The notes under the pieces are model-generated. The model saw nothing but the letters and a program-made list of their open reading frames with translations, had not been told where the DNA came from and ran no database searches. Below are positions 37,680 through 48,668 of a stretch of 64,000 nucleotides of DNA, in pieces. This DNA is from Stenogyne calaminthoides (lineage: Eukaryota; Streptophyta; Magnoliopsida; Lamiales; Lamiaceae), in the NCBI GenBank assembly GCA_037126765.1, contig JBBCBC010000019.1:29658222-29722221 (forward strand), read 5' to 3'. The position numbers and the translations under genes were made by a program. How positions within the stretch are numbered: the stretch's first letter is position 1; each line of letters starts with the position of its first letter.

Positions 37680-39130
37680 AGTGTGGGAGCTAGTCGAACC
37701 ACTTAATGGGGTCAAACCCATTGGATGCAAGTGGGTATATAAGAAAAAAAAAACCCATTTTAAGGTTGAAACCTTTTAAAAGCAAGACTAATGGCGAAAA
37801 GGTTATACTCGAGAAAGAAGTGGATCGATTATGAGGAAACTTTTTTCACCAGAGCCATGATTAAGTCCATCTCAGATTCTCTTATCGATTGGGTCACAAG
37901 ACTTCGACCTTGAAATCGGCAAATAGATGTCAAGACAAATTTTCCTTAATGTAAGTCTTGATAAAGAGATCTATGTGCACCAACACCAAGGTTTCATTGA
38001 AACAGGCCAAGAACACCTAGTTTGTAAGCTCAGGAGGTCCATTTACGGACTCAAACAGGCATCCAGAGCTTGGAACCAAAGTTTTGATCAAGTAATAAAG
38101 TCTTATGGGTTTGATCAAAAGCGAGTTTGAAAAGTTATGGTGTATAAAAAAAAGTGTCGAGTCGCATTGGTATTCTTAGTACTATCGTAGATGACATTGT
38201 GATCATCGGGAACAATGTGAAGGTGGGTCGACGTAGGGGCATGGCGTTTCAAAAGCAGTTTTGATATGAAAGACTTAGGAAACCGGACACATCCTTGGGA
38301 TCAAGATTACCGAGATCGCAAGAAAAGGATGATCGGGTTATCGCAAGTATTCATACGTTGACACTGGTTTTAAAACGATTCAGCATGCAAGATTCCAAGA
38401 AAGGATTCGTACCTTTCAGACTTGGAATCCATCTATCCAAGAAAATGTCCCCTAAGACGAAAAAATGAGATAGATGACATGAAAGGCATTCCTCAGGCTT
38501 CTACCAGAGGAAACCTTATGTATGCAATGTCAGGTACGAGACCGGATATATGCTTTGCAGTAGGCATGGTAGCAAGATATCGAGAGTAACCCGAAAGCGA
38601 AATCGATCTACGCTAAAACATTCCCCAAGTTTAAAGAAAAGAACTCGATAGAATGTTGATTTATCAATCGACACTCCAATCCCCATCGGCCACAAGGACT
38701 CGGATTTCCAATCGATTTAGATTCCGAAATTATCTCCTCGATTAGTGTGTTTCCATTTTGGAAGTGTAGCCATCGAATGGACGAGTGTGAAGCAAAATGC
38801 ATCACCGACTCAACCATGGGACTCGGGTAAGTAGTCGCCAGGAAGCGAAAAAAACCGATTGGGCTCTAGATCTTCTTAGTGGACTTGGATGGTGTTCTCA
38901 ATACGTCTCAGCAATATCTCGCTAGGAGCAGATTTGCAAATTCAAGAGAACCAAGAGTCCACGAGTCAAACAAACACATTAAAGGAAAGACATCTTATCA
39001 CGAAAATCGTTAAGAGAGAGATATAGATGTGGCAAAAGATAAATGTCTAAGGACAACTAGCGAGATCCATTCACAAAGCGCCTCCGCCTCAATACATTCG
39101 AGAGACATGTGAGTGGAATGGGTGTCAAGA
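37680..39130 (+). pseudogene. A2 reverse transcriptase and RNase H
   Basis: It starts VWELVEPLNGVKPIGCKWVY (37681-37740). An open stretch at 37927-38130 includes VSLDKEIYVHQHQGF and SIYGLKQASRAW. The catalytic box near 38190 reads VDDIVII in a shifted frame. RNase H pieces follow to about 39120, with an ITDSTMGL-like block at 38800-38825. Polypurine tract 'agtgggagat' sits at 39251-39260. Confidence 0.9.
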
Positions 39131-39260
39131 CAGTTGCCAACTGGCTTTGAGTATAAGTGGGAGAAATTATTAGGTTCGTGTAGGTGACATTAGATGTCAC
39201 GGACTACTCGAGACGTGTTGTAGTATACTTAAAAGCGGACTTTGAGTATAAGTGGGAGAT

Positions 39261-41108
39261 TGTTGGGGATTATAATTGAAAAGTATGCTTTTACTTTGTA
39301 TAATCGAAAACCAATTTCGGACTTATTTACCAAATAAATTGTTTATCATCGATGCTTTAAATATGATTAAATGTTATATATATTTACCGCATAACTGCTC
39401 AATAATTAAGACACGTGTTACATCAGAGTTAATTTAGTGATACCCGATCACGTAAGATTAAATTAATGCGATCCGCAGAACTATAAGTCGCCATTCACGA
39501 CCTAGATGGAAATGAACAACCATCGCGAAAAGGTTGAGGTGTAAGGCTCGATTGGTTTGTCTTGACCAAGAGATTACACTAGTGCATGACCGATGATGTT
39601 GAATAGGACCTCTGAGGAGAATAAATTCTTCTAACCGAACAAGGAAGAATTAGACCTCGGTTGGTTCGTTGTTTCTTAACCTTCGCCCCTTAAATAGGAT
39701 CACGTGATCGGTAACTATTGCTTTGACTTATCATGGGTAGCGAATCGAGAGAGATTCAATACTTTTTATCTTGGGCAATATTATTGGTCACATGTGATTG
39801 CTAAGATTTAATACTTAAGAATCGTGTGCAAGCACGCTTTTGCTTGATTTGCCCCTTGGGAGGTTCATAAGTTTTATCATACCAAATCTTGCAAGTGGAA
39901 TTAGTTTCCCAGATGGATAATAATGTTGAACCGTTCCTCGACCAAGGACAAAAGATATTAATTAACGGAAAGCTATTTCAAAGGGCTTGAATTAATTAAT
40001 GGGCTAGATAATCTTAAACACTTGAAATAATGACCGGAGCCATATTGATCGTAATATGGGTTAAGATGGATAGTCTTGATAATAATTTATGTAGTGGGAT
40101 TAATTAATATTTATGGGCTTGAATTATATTGTGGCTCAATATTAGATATTCAAGATCCATTAGAAGGTCCAATCTTAATTCTCCTAAAGGCCACCTGAGT
40201 AGCCCAACATATAGTCCAATAACTGAAAATGTGATTAAAATAAAATAAATATTGTTGCTTAATATTTTCTCTAATTTTCGAAAATTATGGATAAAAGAGG
40301 GAGAAAGTTTTTCTTTGAATTTTGTTATGGAATGAAGATATGTATTCTTGGAATACAATATTGTCTCATTAAATTCAAGAAATCTCCCACTTGGTTATAC
40401 ATAGTGAAATTTTCGAAATTTTGGAAATATAGTGGGCAAGAAAGATTTTCTTGATTTTCTTGAAAAGATATTATTGAAGATATGTATTTCTTGAAATACA
40501 AGAATATCTCATAAATTCAAGAAGATCCAAATCTTGGAATCTTGCACTTAATATTTTCGAAAATCTCCATAAAATAGAGTAGGTGGATTTTTGTGGAATA
40601 TTTTAATTATGGGAAAAAGAATATATGGGATATATTCAAGATTTCTTGGTGACCAAGAAAAGTCTTTTTCCCACATTGAAAAAACACAAAAATTTTCGTT
40701 CACCCTCTCCTAAAAATAGGGATGATTAGTTCATTCCCAAGTACAATTCCATGTCTTTGGAAATATTAGCAAATCCACATAAGTGGTGCAACAAAGTTTA
40801 TTTTTCCTTTTGTTAATTGTTCGCGAGTATCCTTCCACCGGATTGTCGAGCAAGGGCTAAGGAATACTTGGGAAGTCCTTTTGGTTAGTCCGCGGACCAA
40901 AGCCACCGCCATCCCGAGAGGTACGTTCACGTAAAACCCGTAGATTCTGCATTTAGTAGGTTTTACGTGGCTTTTTATATGCATGATATGTTGTTGCAAT
41001 TATTATTTGAATTAATATAGATTAATTCATGCTAGTAATAATTAATGAATTAAATTTGTATTTAAATATTCACCCCGAATAGATCTCAAGGCAACTCATT
41101 CCCCAACA
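39261..41108 (+). repeat. A2 3' LTR
   Basis: It starts TGTTGGGG and ends CCCCAACA, a perfect 8-base terminal inverted repeat, length 1848 bp. The matching A1 LTR is 1681 bp; much of the extra length is an added AT-rich stretch around 40380-40560 in which phrases such as 'ttcaagaa' and 'ttcttg' recur. Promoter-like 'cctaaaaataggg' at 40708-40722. Confidence 0.92.
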
Positions 41109-42130
41109 AGCCCGAAAGTGTCGGTTATGCCCGATCGTATAATGTCCGGCCAAGAAGTCTGCTGAATCAAGTATCCGAGGCTCGGATGAGAAATTTGAGA
41201 CTCGATAAACTCAAAGACTCGAGATAGAATCAAGACTCAAAGATGTCTCTCAAGACACCGAGACTCGAGAATCTGAATGATTCCAAGGCGAGGAATGAGG
41301 AATATAGCCATTAGAATCGGTGACGACCAATGAGAGGGAAGACAACCCGAAGAAGAAGTCTGGCAGATTACAAGAATAGTATGGATTTGAATGTGATTCT
41401 CCCAACGGTAACATTCAAATCCACACTATAAATACAAGGTCTTTCATCATTCTAATGCGTGGATGCTTGGAGATTATAAAGACGAGATGCTTCTGAGCCA
41501 AAGAGAAGTTATACCCAAAGCATTCCCACCCTGAACACAAAGTCCAGCAGATATACAAATATGTTCAAGAGTGTTCTAGAACTCAATCTAAGCAACCCAC
41601 GATGTATCCTAAGCTTAGAGAGATTTTCCCAACCTTAGCATTGAAATTTAAGCAAATGTAAGGGAAAATCTCAACCTAGTTGGAAACCAAACAAACCTTA
41701 CCCAAATCAGTTAAGTTTGTAGGTGAGTGTGAACTAGGTAAACATCTAGCAATCCCGAAAGGGAGGGTAGGCAATCCCGAGTGAGGGTGATAAGTCCCGA
41801 TGGAGTGTGAACTCCTGATGAACATTTGTAGCAATCCCGTGGAGGTGATAAGTCCTATACGAACCCGAGAGGTGATAAGTCCAATTGGAAGGAATTTCCT
41901 AGAATGCGAGAGAGAGGGATGTAGGAGCTTGAGTCTCCGAACCACTATACTTTGTTGTGTTCTTTATTGTTTTATGTTCTTATATTGTCATATGCATTCG
42001 ATTATAAGCAAAACACAACACATGAGCTTAAAACGCAAAAATCTGAAATCATCATTCCTTCACCCCTGTTTTTATATGCATTTCATGATTATTCTGCATT
42101 TCATGGGTTTTCCACCGGGACTATCAACCT
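41109..42130 (+). repeat. Sirevirus-like LTR fragment (E)
   Basis: The stretch has TATA-like 'ctataaataca' (41426), a leader-like part and the phrase 'taggagctt..gtctccgaaccactata' (41912-41948), which resembles the U5 part of the D LTR ('gtaggatccggt', 'aaccactataaatc'). It contains short internal repeats at 41735-41885. It is cut on the left by A2. It may be one LTR end of another element. The right end, near 42120, is uncertain. Confidence 0.5.
41735..41885 (+). repeat. Short internal repeats in E
   Basis: 'gcaatcccg' occurs three times and 'ggtgataagtcc' three times in alternating order within 150 bases. Confidence 0.7.
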
Positions 42131-42380
42131 TTTTTAATTTCCTCCAAGAAAGTAAACAAAACTTTCCTCTTTGTTTTCTTCATCCACCGTAAAAATTCAA
42201 AAAATAAAAATTATAAATAAAATAATTCAAAAAAATTAAACTAATAGATTCATTAGATTCAATTTCTCAAATATGTAAATTGATCTTTCAACAATTAAAT
42301 GGACAAAAATCATGACAGTAGTAACTATAACAATTGAGCAAAGTATAGTGTGAAAATTTTTTACGGTGAAACTGGTTAAG

Positions 42381-42565
42381 GAGTGTGACTTATATTACTA
42401 AAGAGTGTGACTTTTTACTGTAAAGGGTGCAATTTTTTACTGTAAAGAGTATTACTCATAAAAGTGAAGGGTGTGACTTATATTATAGCAAATAGTGTCG
42501 TAATGATAACTAAAGGGTGTGACTTATATTACTAAAGGGCGTGACTTATATTACTAAAGAGTATG
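42381..42565 (+). repeat. Tandem repeat, about 22 bp unit
   Basis: Imperfect units of 'gtgtgacttatattac' plus 'taaag' or 'tgtaaag' occur seven or eight times in 185 bases. Some units vary in the middle ('gtgcaattttttac'). The array lies in AT-rich intergenic DNA. Confidence 0.75.
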
Positions 42566-42828
42566 TCTGTAAAAATAAAAAATCAGCTTCACGGTGAACA
42601 AGTTTCACAGCATACCAACTCTAACAATTGACCATGTGAGGGTTTCCTCAAAAGATCTCCATTCCCTTATCATACCTCCATCATTTACTAAAACATAATT
42701 TTGTTTTGCATAAATGTAAACGAGTTATTTAAATTTCAGAACTACAATTATACACAAAAATATACATATAAAAATAGTAGAAATATATAAAAAATTATGT
42801 CTTCAAATTAAATAAGAAAAAAATTAAT

Positions 42829-43300
42829 TACTCCCTCCGTTCATTTTTAGTTGTCCACTTAGCCTCCAATTTTTATAATTTAAAACAAAATAAGAATTAA
42901 GAAAAATTATTAAGTAAAGTTGGTAAAAAAAACATGAGAAAAAATTGAACATATAAAGAAAATAGTAGGTGTAAATGAATAAAAAAAAGTTATTAAAATG
43001 AATAAAACATGAGACAAAATTGAACAAATTAAAATATTGCAGAAGTAAAAACATTCAAATAATGATTCTCAACCCCAAGACACATGTGATAATCGAATAT
43101 AAACTAAAAAGTAAAAGAAATTAAATATGGGACGAAATTAAACAAATTAAAAGATGGGAGGGGTAAAAAGAATTAATAGTAATTATTACATAAAGTTATA
43201 AAATAAAACAATTTAAAAAATGGACAAAATTCAGTACACTAAAAGATGACAGTGGTAAAAGGATCCAAAAATAATTCTCAACCCCCAAATTAGGTTCCAA
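42829..43300 (+). mobile_element. Decayed Stowaway-like element, left end only
   Basis: 'tactccctccgttc' at 42830 is the left terminus of a Stowaway/mariner-type element. No matching right terminus is seen. Inside, similar phrases recur ('aaattgaacaaattaaaa' at 43017, 'aaattaaacaaattaaaa' at 43136, and 'gattctcaacccc' at 43063 with a copy at 43275), suggesting an internal duplication of about 120-200 bases. Confidence 0.4.
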
Positions 43301-43421
43301 CTTGTATGACTTCACTTTTAAGTAGAACTGACAATCAATATGTTTATAACCGAATTTGACAGTTGAGTGTTTTTTTCTTAAATAAAAGAACTATTAAATT
43401 TTAAATATAATAAAAGTAATT

Positions 43422-43608
43422 TTTGAGAAGGTGGCTTAGCCCACCTGGCCACTGGGCTCCTCATTTGAGTGAGAGGCACAAGTTCAATTCCCACTGGGAA
43501 CGAATTGGAGTTATGAGAGTTATAAGGTGGATTGACGATTTCGTGATGTATTTGGGTGCTTGGTGTATTAACTACTAACAACTAACTTTGCCCGATAAAA
43601 AAAAAATC
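43422..43608 (+). mobile_element. tRNA-derived SINE
   Basis: The head 'ggtggcttagcccacctgg' contains an A-box-like sequence, and 'aagttcaattccc' (43469-43482) is a good B box, at tRNA-like spacing for RNA polymerase III. A body of about 100 bases follows, and it ends in a run of ten A. Length is about 185 bases, usual for plant SINEs. I see no clear flanking target duplication. Confidence 0.75.
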
Positions 43609-45880
43609 CACAATAGTTGGAGATTCGACCTAATAATAAGGACTTGAAATGATCCAAACTACCTAACAAATCGATGAGCCAATTTTGTTATTTTTTTACA
43701 AACAAGAAAAATCACATAATCACCATGTTTCCTTAATATAATTTTAAAAGTCATCATATCTTCAGTGAATATTGTCTCACTTGTAGATCCACCACTGTTG
43801 CTCTGCAGTCAACGCTTTTTTTCCCTGATTTGTTTTTCGAAGCTTACATTGTTAAAAACTTGACGCCAAATATTAACTTCACAAGACGACACAAAGAAAA
43901 CAAAATCAAGACTCACAACTAATGAGAGAATTCAAAAGGCTTTCAACTCGGGAGATAAAATCAGAGGCTCTCACCAACGAAGAGAACTCAGGTTGCATGA
44001 TCTAGAAGGACAACGAACAACAACATAGCAATAACATAGCAATATTGCTCTCTAAAATCTAATTTTTTTTAAAAGATATACTAAAAGTTATATAAATTAA
44101 ATGATGATTATTTTTCAAGGAACCCACTAATACCAGTTGATGTACGAATTTCACGGATTAATGATTTAAAGTGTGCTTGATTTTATCCCTTCGATTTAAT
44201 TTTGACCTGTAAGAACTTTTTTTTAAGCGCAATTTTTTATTCCTACGCTTGGAAAATAATTTTTATAACATTGCATATAAATATTCATTAAAATTCACTT
44301 ATTTTATTTCATCCCAACTTTTGAAGACAAAGACGGCAAGAAAATCCCATCGAGAGATTCGAGAAAAGATGGAATCGACGGTTGGCGAGAGACGACTGAT
44401 GGTGACGGCTTCAGGGCCGGGGAAGGCACTTGAGGGAGTGTAATGAGTGGTTGCGGTTGTATGACGGTGAAACGGCTGTAGCTCAGCCGGTTTGAGGGAA
44501 AAGCGCAAAAACCTCAGGCGAATAAAATGCGGGACGACGGCTATACGACAGTGAGGCGGCAGTTGCCCAAGGATTTGCGGCTGCAGATCGGACGACGATG
44601 ACTCGAGAGAGGGGATGGGGCGGCGACCATAAAAAAACAGAGCTTATCAGGTGAAAAAACTCTCCATCATTACAAACTCCATCTTTGCTTTGAGCAATTT
44701 TTAATTTGCTTTATTATATACACACCACACACACACGAACACATAGAGTGTCAACCTCAACGATGTAGGACCAATGTAAAAAATTCCCTTTGTATCATCA
44801 CTTGCATGTGAATTTGCATTAGGAATTTGCATGTGAGTTTGGATACTGAAGACCGCCAATCATAAAAAAAGTGTTGCTTTTGTTTCAAATTTACAGATCA
44901 AGAATGATATTTTTTTATTTATGGGTCATTCTGTTTTTTGGGTTGATTGCTTTTTGTTGATGTGTAGAGTAGCTTACTGTGGAAATTAAGGAGAATTAGC
45001 CAACAATACTCAATCACTTTTTCACTTGGTTCATGATATATGTTCAATAATATTCAAATTATTATATATGAACAATATTTAGTTAACATTAAATATTTAA
45101 ATTATGTTTGTGTAATCAATGTTTATATGCTTCTAGGGAAAAAAAGAAATTAATGATTTGAATAGGTAAATCCATGATATGTATATCGTTTTGAGGAATT
45201 ATATATTATGAGACTGTATCTATGAAGCAGACTCTTCGTACACGGCTTCAAAAACTAAGAAATGACAGTTTCATATACTAAATTCATGATTGTTTCATAT
45301 ACAACAACAATCAAACGATATGAATAATTTATAACATATATATACACTTAAAAATTTGACATCGACAAGCACATTAATTATTGTATAAATAAATTACGTG
45401 CAACGTGCGAAGCACGTGGTAAATTCTTAGTTAACACAAATTAACACTAACCCCTACCAAAGTATTAAATTATCAATGTCCAAGTTATGCTCCGTCTCAC
45501 TGCGGGACCGTCTAGTATATCATTTACTTAAATTTAATCAAAATTTTAAGAAAGAATGGTCTCTTGTGCACCCAAGTGCACTGTGCACTCATATAACTGA
45601 ATGATCCATTCAGAAAAAATATTTGACATATTAAATATATTAGACACGCTCTCTGAATATATAAATAAGATTGAAACTAGTGCACAAATCTTAAATTCGT
45701 GTATCAATTGCACATGAGATTTTGTCTCTCAGGAAATGAAGAGTCTCTCCTACACTCAACAACGTGTCCATACACTTTTATTTTACAAATTACCGAATAT
45801 AATTTCTTTCTACTAGAAAAGCTGAAATTGGGGCTTTGAAAAGCAAACAAAAACGTTGCCCTTATTTTCTGTGAAAAAAG
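43609..45880. other. Intergenic region upstream of ADF-a
   Basis: Mostly AT-rich. A GC-rich island at 44330-44640 has an open frame of 64 residues (44249-44443) with no recognisable domain. 'cacacacac' runs at about 44725. A hairpin 'cgtgcgaagcacg' at 45404-45416 is followed by 'ttag' at 45427, resembling a Helitron 3' end. At 45560-45740 there is an AT-rich stretch with 'gtgcactgtgcact' and a second 'gtgcacaa' region. No gene is supported. Confidence 0.5.
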
Positions 45881-45993
45881 TCATTTCTGGTCTCGTCTCA
45901 ACTCCAGCGCACGCTGCTCCTCAGCCCTAATTTTTCTCATTTTCAGATTCTCCTCAAATCTCCCTCGATCTTCTCCGATCAATCCGAGCTACC
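45880..45993 (+). promoter_or_regulatory. ADF-a 5' leader
   Basis: The 110 bases before the ATG are pyrimidine-rich and match the leader of the second ADF gene (55300-55421), for example 'cttttcagattct' and 'cgatctnctccgat'. The conserved block shows where the duplicated transcription unit begins. The transcription start itself is not defined. Confidence 0.55.
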
Positions 45994-48192
45994 ATGGTAA
46001 CGATTTTCTTCTTTCTCTTTTTACTTTCATATCCTTTTCCTTTTTTTTGCGAAGACGATCTTAACCTTTTTATCGGTGGCCGATTCGAGATATTTAAGGG
46101 CTGGGAAATTGAATTCAAGAGCTATAGTTCCGTTTGCAGCTCCGTTTTGATTTGTGTTTTTTTCTCTTCATAATTTTGTTCTGATTTCACTAGATCTGAT
46201 TCACTGTATTTCTAGTGATAAAAATTTTAAATTTTTTATTGCTTAGTTTTTTTGTGTGTCGATCTTAGATTGGCTTAAGCTGATGGGTTTTTTTGGTGGA
46301 TGCAATTCAAGATAAATTTTTTATTTGTTTTGATTTAGTTGGTTACAAGATGGTCAAGTTTAAATTTCTGAATTCAGAGAATGGTTGATGATGTATTTGT
46401 AATTCTATTTTATTTTGTTTAAAATGTTAGGTTCTTGATGTGATTGTTGTCTTAAGGTTAATAGAGGTGTTAAGAATGCAATATCTCCTATAATGACGGG
46501 GCTAATCATTGTGCCATATTCCGACAGTTATTATCCAGTTTCGTTGTTTTTTCGTTTGCAATAAAACAAACATGGACCTTTTCCTAAAATAGGTATAAAT
46601 TACATTGACTGATTGACCTAGTATAGACTATGGCCTTAAACTTCTTATGATTGGATTCAGTGAACTCCATACCTTCATGTCTTCATTCTCTTAGATCCTA
46701 CCTTTGAGCTAGGCGGCTTTAAAAAAAGAAGGCCATTTCTGGTACTTATCATCCAATCAAATGATTTTACTCTTGTACTGAGATCGTTAAATTTTCTCGG
46801 TGAAAGTTCATGGTGAATACCAACATTAGTGATTTTGAACTTTTCTTTGTCACTTTGAACTGTTCCTCGTAATTATTACTCATGATGGCATTGATTTTAG
46901 GATCATATTGATTTCCCAGCTGAATGCATGAATTGGTCTTCCAAGTTATTTTGATTCTCTATATGTATTCAAAACATTGCATCAGTATAAGTCACTCATG
47001 AGTTTCCAAAAGGCTTTGCAGACCCGTCTTCTACTCAACTCATATGTTTTTACCCTCTGGTGCTTAGTTTGCATATATCGTATCTGGGACGATCTCGCAC
47101 TCTCTCTCTCGAGACATGCCAGTTTCTCCTTCAAAATGTTATGAATATTTTTGCAACTCATTGAAACTTGGTTTACGCAGTTAACCTCTTACTTGTTTTT
47201 TAATTTTTTTTCCCTCCATTCCTCTGTAAGTTTGCATGACTTTACTTTGTGATCATTCCCTTGTTTGCATGGGGTGCTACGTGTGTTGACTGAAATTATT
47301 ACGTTGATTGGTATAGCACTTGAATTTTAGATTCCTAAATGTGTACCACTTTGCATGTTTAAAAGTTAGTCTCTGTGTTAGTTTAGGAGTAAATACACAG
47401 TGTGTAAACGATAATGAATATATGCATATTTTTTCTGTATAGAGATCTTGTATGTATGTTACTCTCGTCCTCCAAACAATTAGTAGAGTGAGATACAGCC
47501 CATGGATATCTTTCCCAGTCCTGCTTTTTACTGCAAGACAGATCCGCAGTTTGGTCATAAATTGAGAGAGAGCAGTGTAGCATCTGGACTTCTCTCCCTC
47601 TCGCTCTCACACACACTGACACACACACGTGCACAGATCAGTTTCAGAAATCATTTGTATTGACATTAATTAATAAGAGTTGCCTTTCTCTGTATAGGCT
47701 AATTCAGCATCGGGAATGGCAGTGCACGATGATTGCAAACTGAAGTTCATGGAATTGAAAACAAAGCGGACACACCGCTTCATAATCTTCAAGATTGAGG
47801 GGAAACAAATCATCGTGGAAAAGCTCGGAGAACCAGCCCAAACTTATGACGACTTCACTGCAGGCCTTCCTTCCGAGGAGTGCAGATACGCAGTCTATGA
47901 CTTTGACTATTTCACCGAAGAGAACGTCCCAAAGAGCAGGATTTTCTTCGTTGCATGGTAACTTACTCTCTTGGTAAACACGCCAATCTACATACCGCCC
48001 TGACTGTATTTGACTTATATGCCCCTTATCTTGCTTGTAAGGTGTCCAGACACCGCAAAAGTGAGGAGCAAAATGATATACGCGAGCTCAAAGGATAGGT
48101 TCAAGAGGGAATTAGATGGAATTCAGGTCGAGCTTCAAGCTACCGACCCGACTGAGATGGGTCTTGATGTGTTCAAAAGCCGTGCAAACTAA
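45994..48192 (+). CDS. ADF: Actin-depolymerizing factor (ADF/cofilin), copy a
   Basis: Three exons: 45994-45996 (ATG alone), 47698-47957, 48042-48192; introns of 1701 and 84 bases with GT..AG ends. A first exon of just the start codon is typical of plant ADF genes and fixes the start. The 137-residue product binds G- and F-actin, severs filaments and speeds their turnover in the cytoplasm and nucleus. Visible features: N-terminal Ser-6 (the calcium-dependent kinase site), YAVYDFDYFTEENVPKSRIFF, and the actin-binding helix VRSKMIYASSKDRFKREL followed by ATDPTEMGLDVF. It is two residues shorter than the usual 139 because of a gap at EGKQ-IIVEKL, and has CPDTA where SPDTA is usual. Reading frame intact; likely functional. 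Confidence 0.95.
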
Positions 48193-48500
48193 TTACCTTC
48201 TAGAGATGCATGCTGTGAAGGAATGTTAATAGTTTGTGGAAACTATGTTGCTGCTGAGAAAGCTATGATATTTGTCTGTCGTCCAGGTTTTAATACGTAG
48301 TCATCATCATATCCTTATCTAGAACAACTACTGTACGTTGCTTCTGTCCTTTATTATGATTTTTTTTCTCTTCTTTTCGCTGGTGTGGGATTTATTTTCT
48401 GAAATGTTTGGGGTGGATAACCGTCATTGGATTGTTTTCTACTGTTGAAAAATGTATTCTTGAGTTCTCTTATTTCATTATATGGCCTCTTCCTAAATCA
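48193..48500 (+). other. ADF-a 3' untranslated region
   Basis: Phrases such as 'agtttgtggaaactatg' (48231) and 'ggggtggat' with 'cattggattg' (48410-48437) are shared with the region after ADF-b (57790-57940). This conservation marks the transcribed 3' end of the duplication. No exact poly(A) signal is assigned. Confidence 0.55.
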
Positions 48501-48529
48501 AAATTCTTGTATTCTATTTTTGTTGGGAG

Positions 48530-48668
48530 GCACACGTGTATAAGATGGTCTCACGTGAAACAGGGTGTAATTTAGACATTGATGCTTTAATACTTTGAAA
48601 AACACTTTGTGAGGGATGAGTTTTGATTTGTACTAAAATACCCCATCTCATACGGTTTTTGTCTTTGG
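48530..48668. mobile_element. Small MITE with 'gagacggtctca'-type ends
   Basis: Left end 'gtataagatggtctcacg', right end 'ccatctcatacgg' form an inverted repeat. A related element lies at 59663-59812. Inside both is 'ttaa.actttg'. About 140 bases; no coding. Confidence 0.5.

Larger units (their letters stand above)
33597..41108 (+). mobile_element. Ty1/copia LTR retrotransposon A, copy 2 (A2)
   Basis: Same family as A1, with leader, gag, protease, integrase, RT and RNase H in the same order and a complete 3' LTR. Its 5' LTR starts inside the gap. Internal length from 33930 to 39260 is 5331 bases. All domains are frameshifted. The right flank is a Sirevirus-like LTR fragment (E) at 41109; the left flank is lost in the gap, so no target duplication can be checked. 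Confidence 0.9.

Noticed and set aside
41800..42192. 130-residue + frame at the end of E
   Set aside because: No domain; it covers the LTR-like short repeats and an AT-rich tail, and has no splice or promoter context.
44475..44530. tRNA-like start 'ggctgtagctcagccggttt'
   Set aside because: It resembles the 5' half of a tRNA, but no TpsiC arm ('ggttcgaatcc') or closing acceptor stem follows within 60-90 bases.
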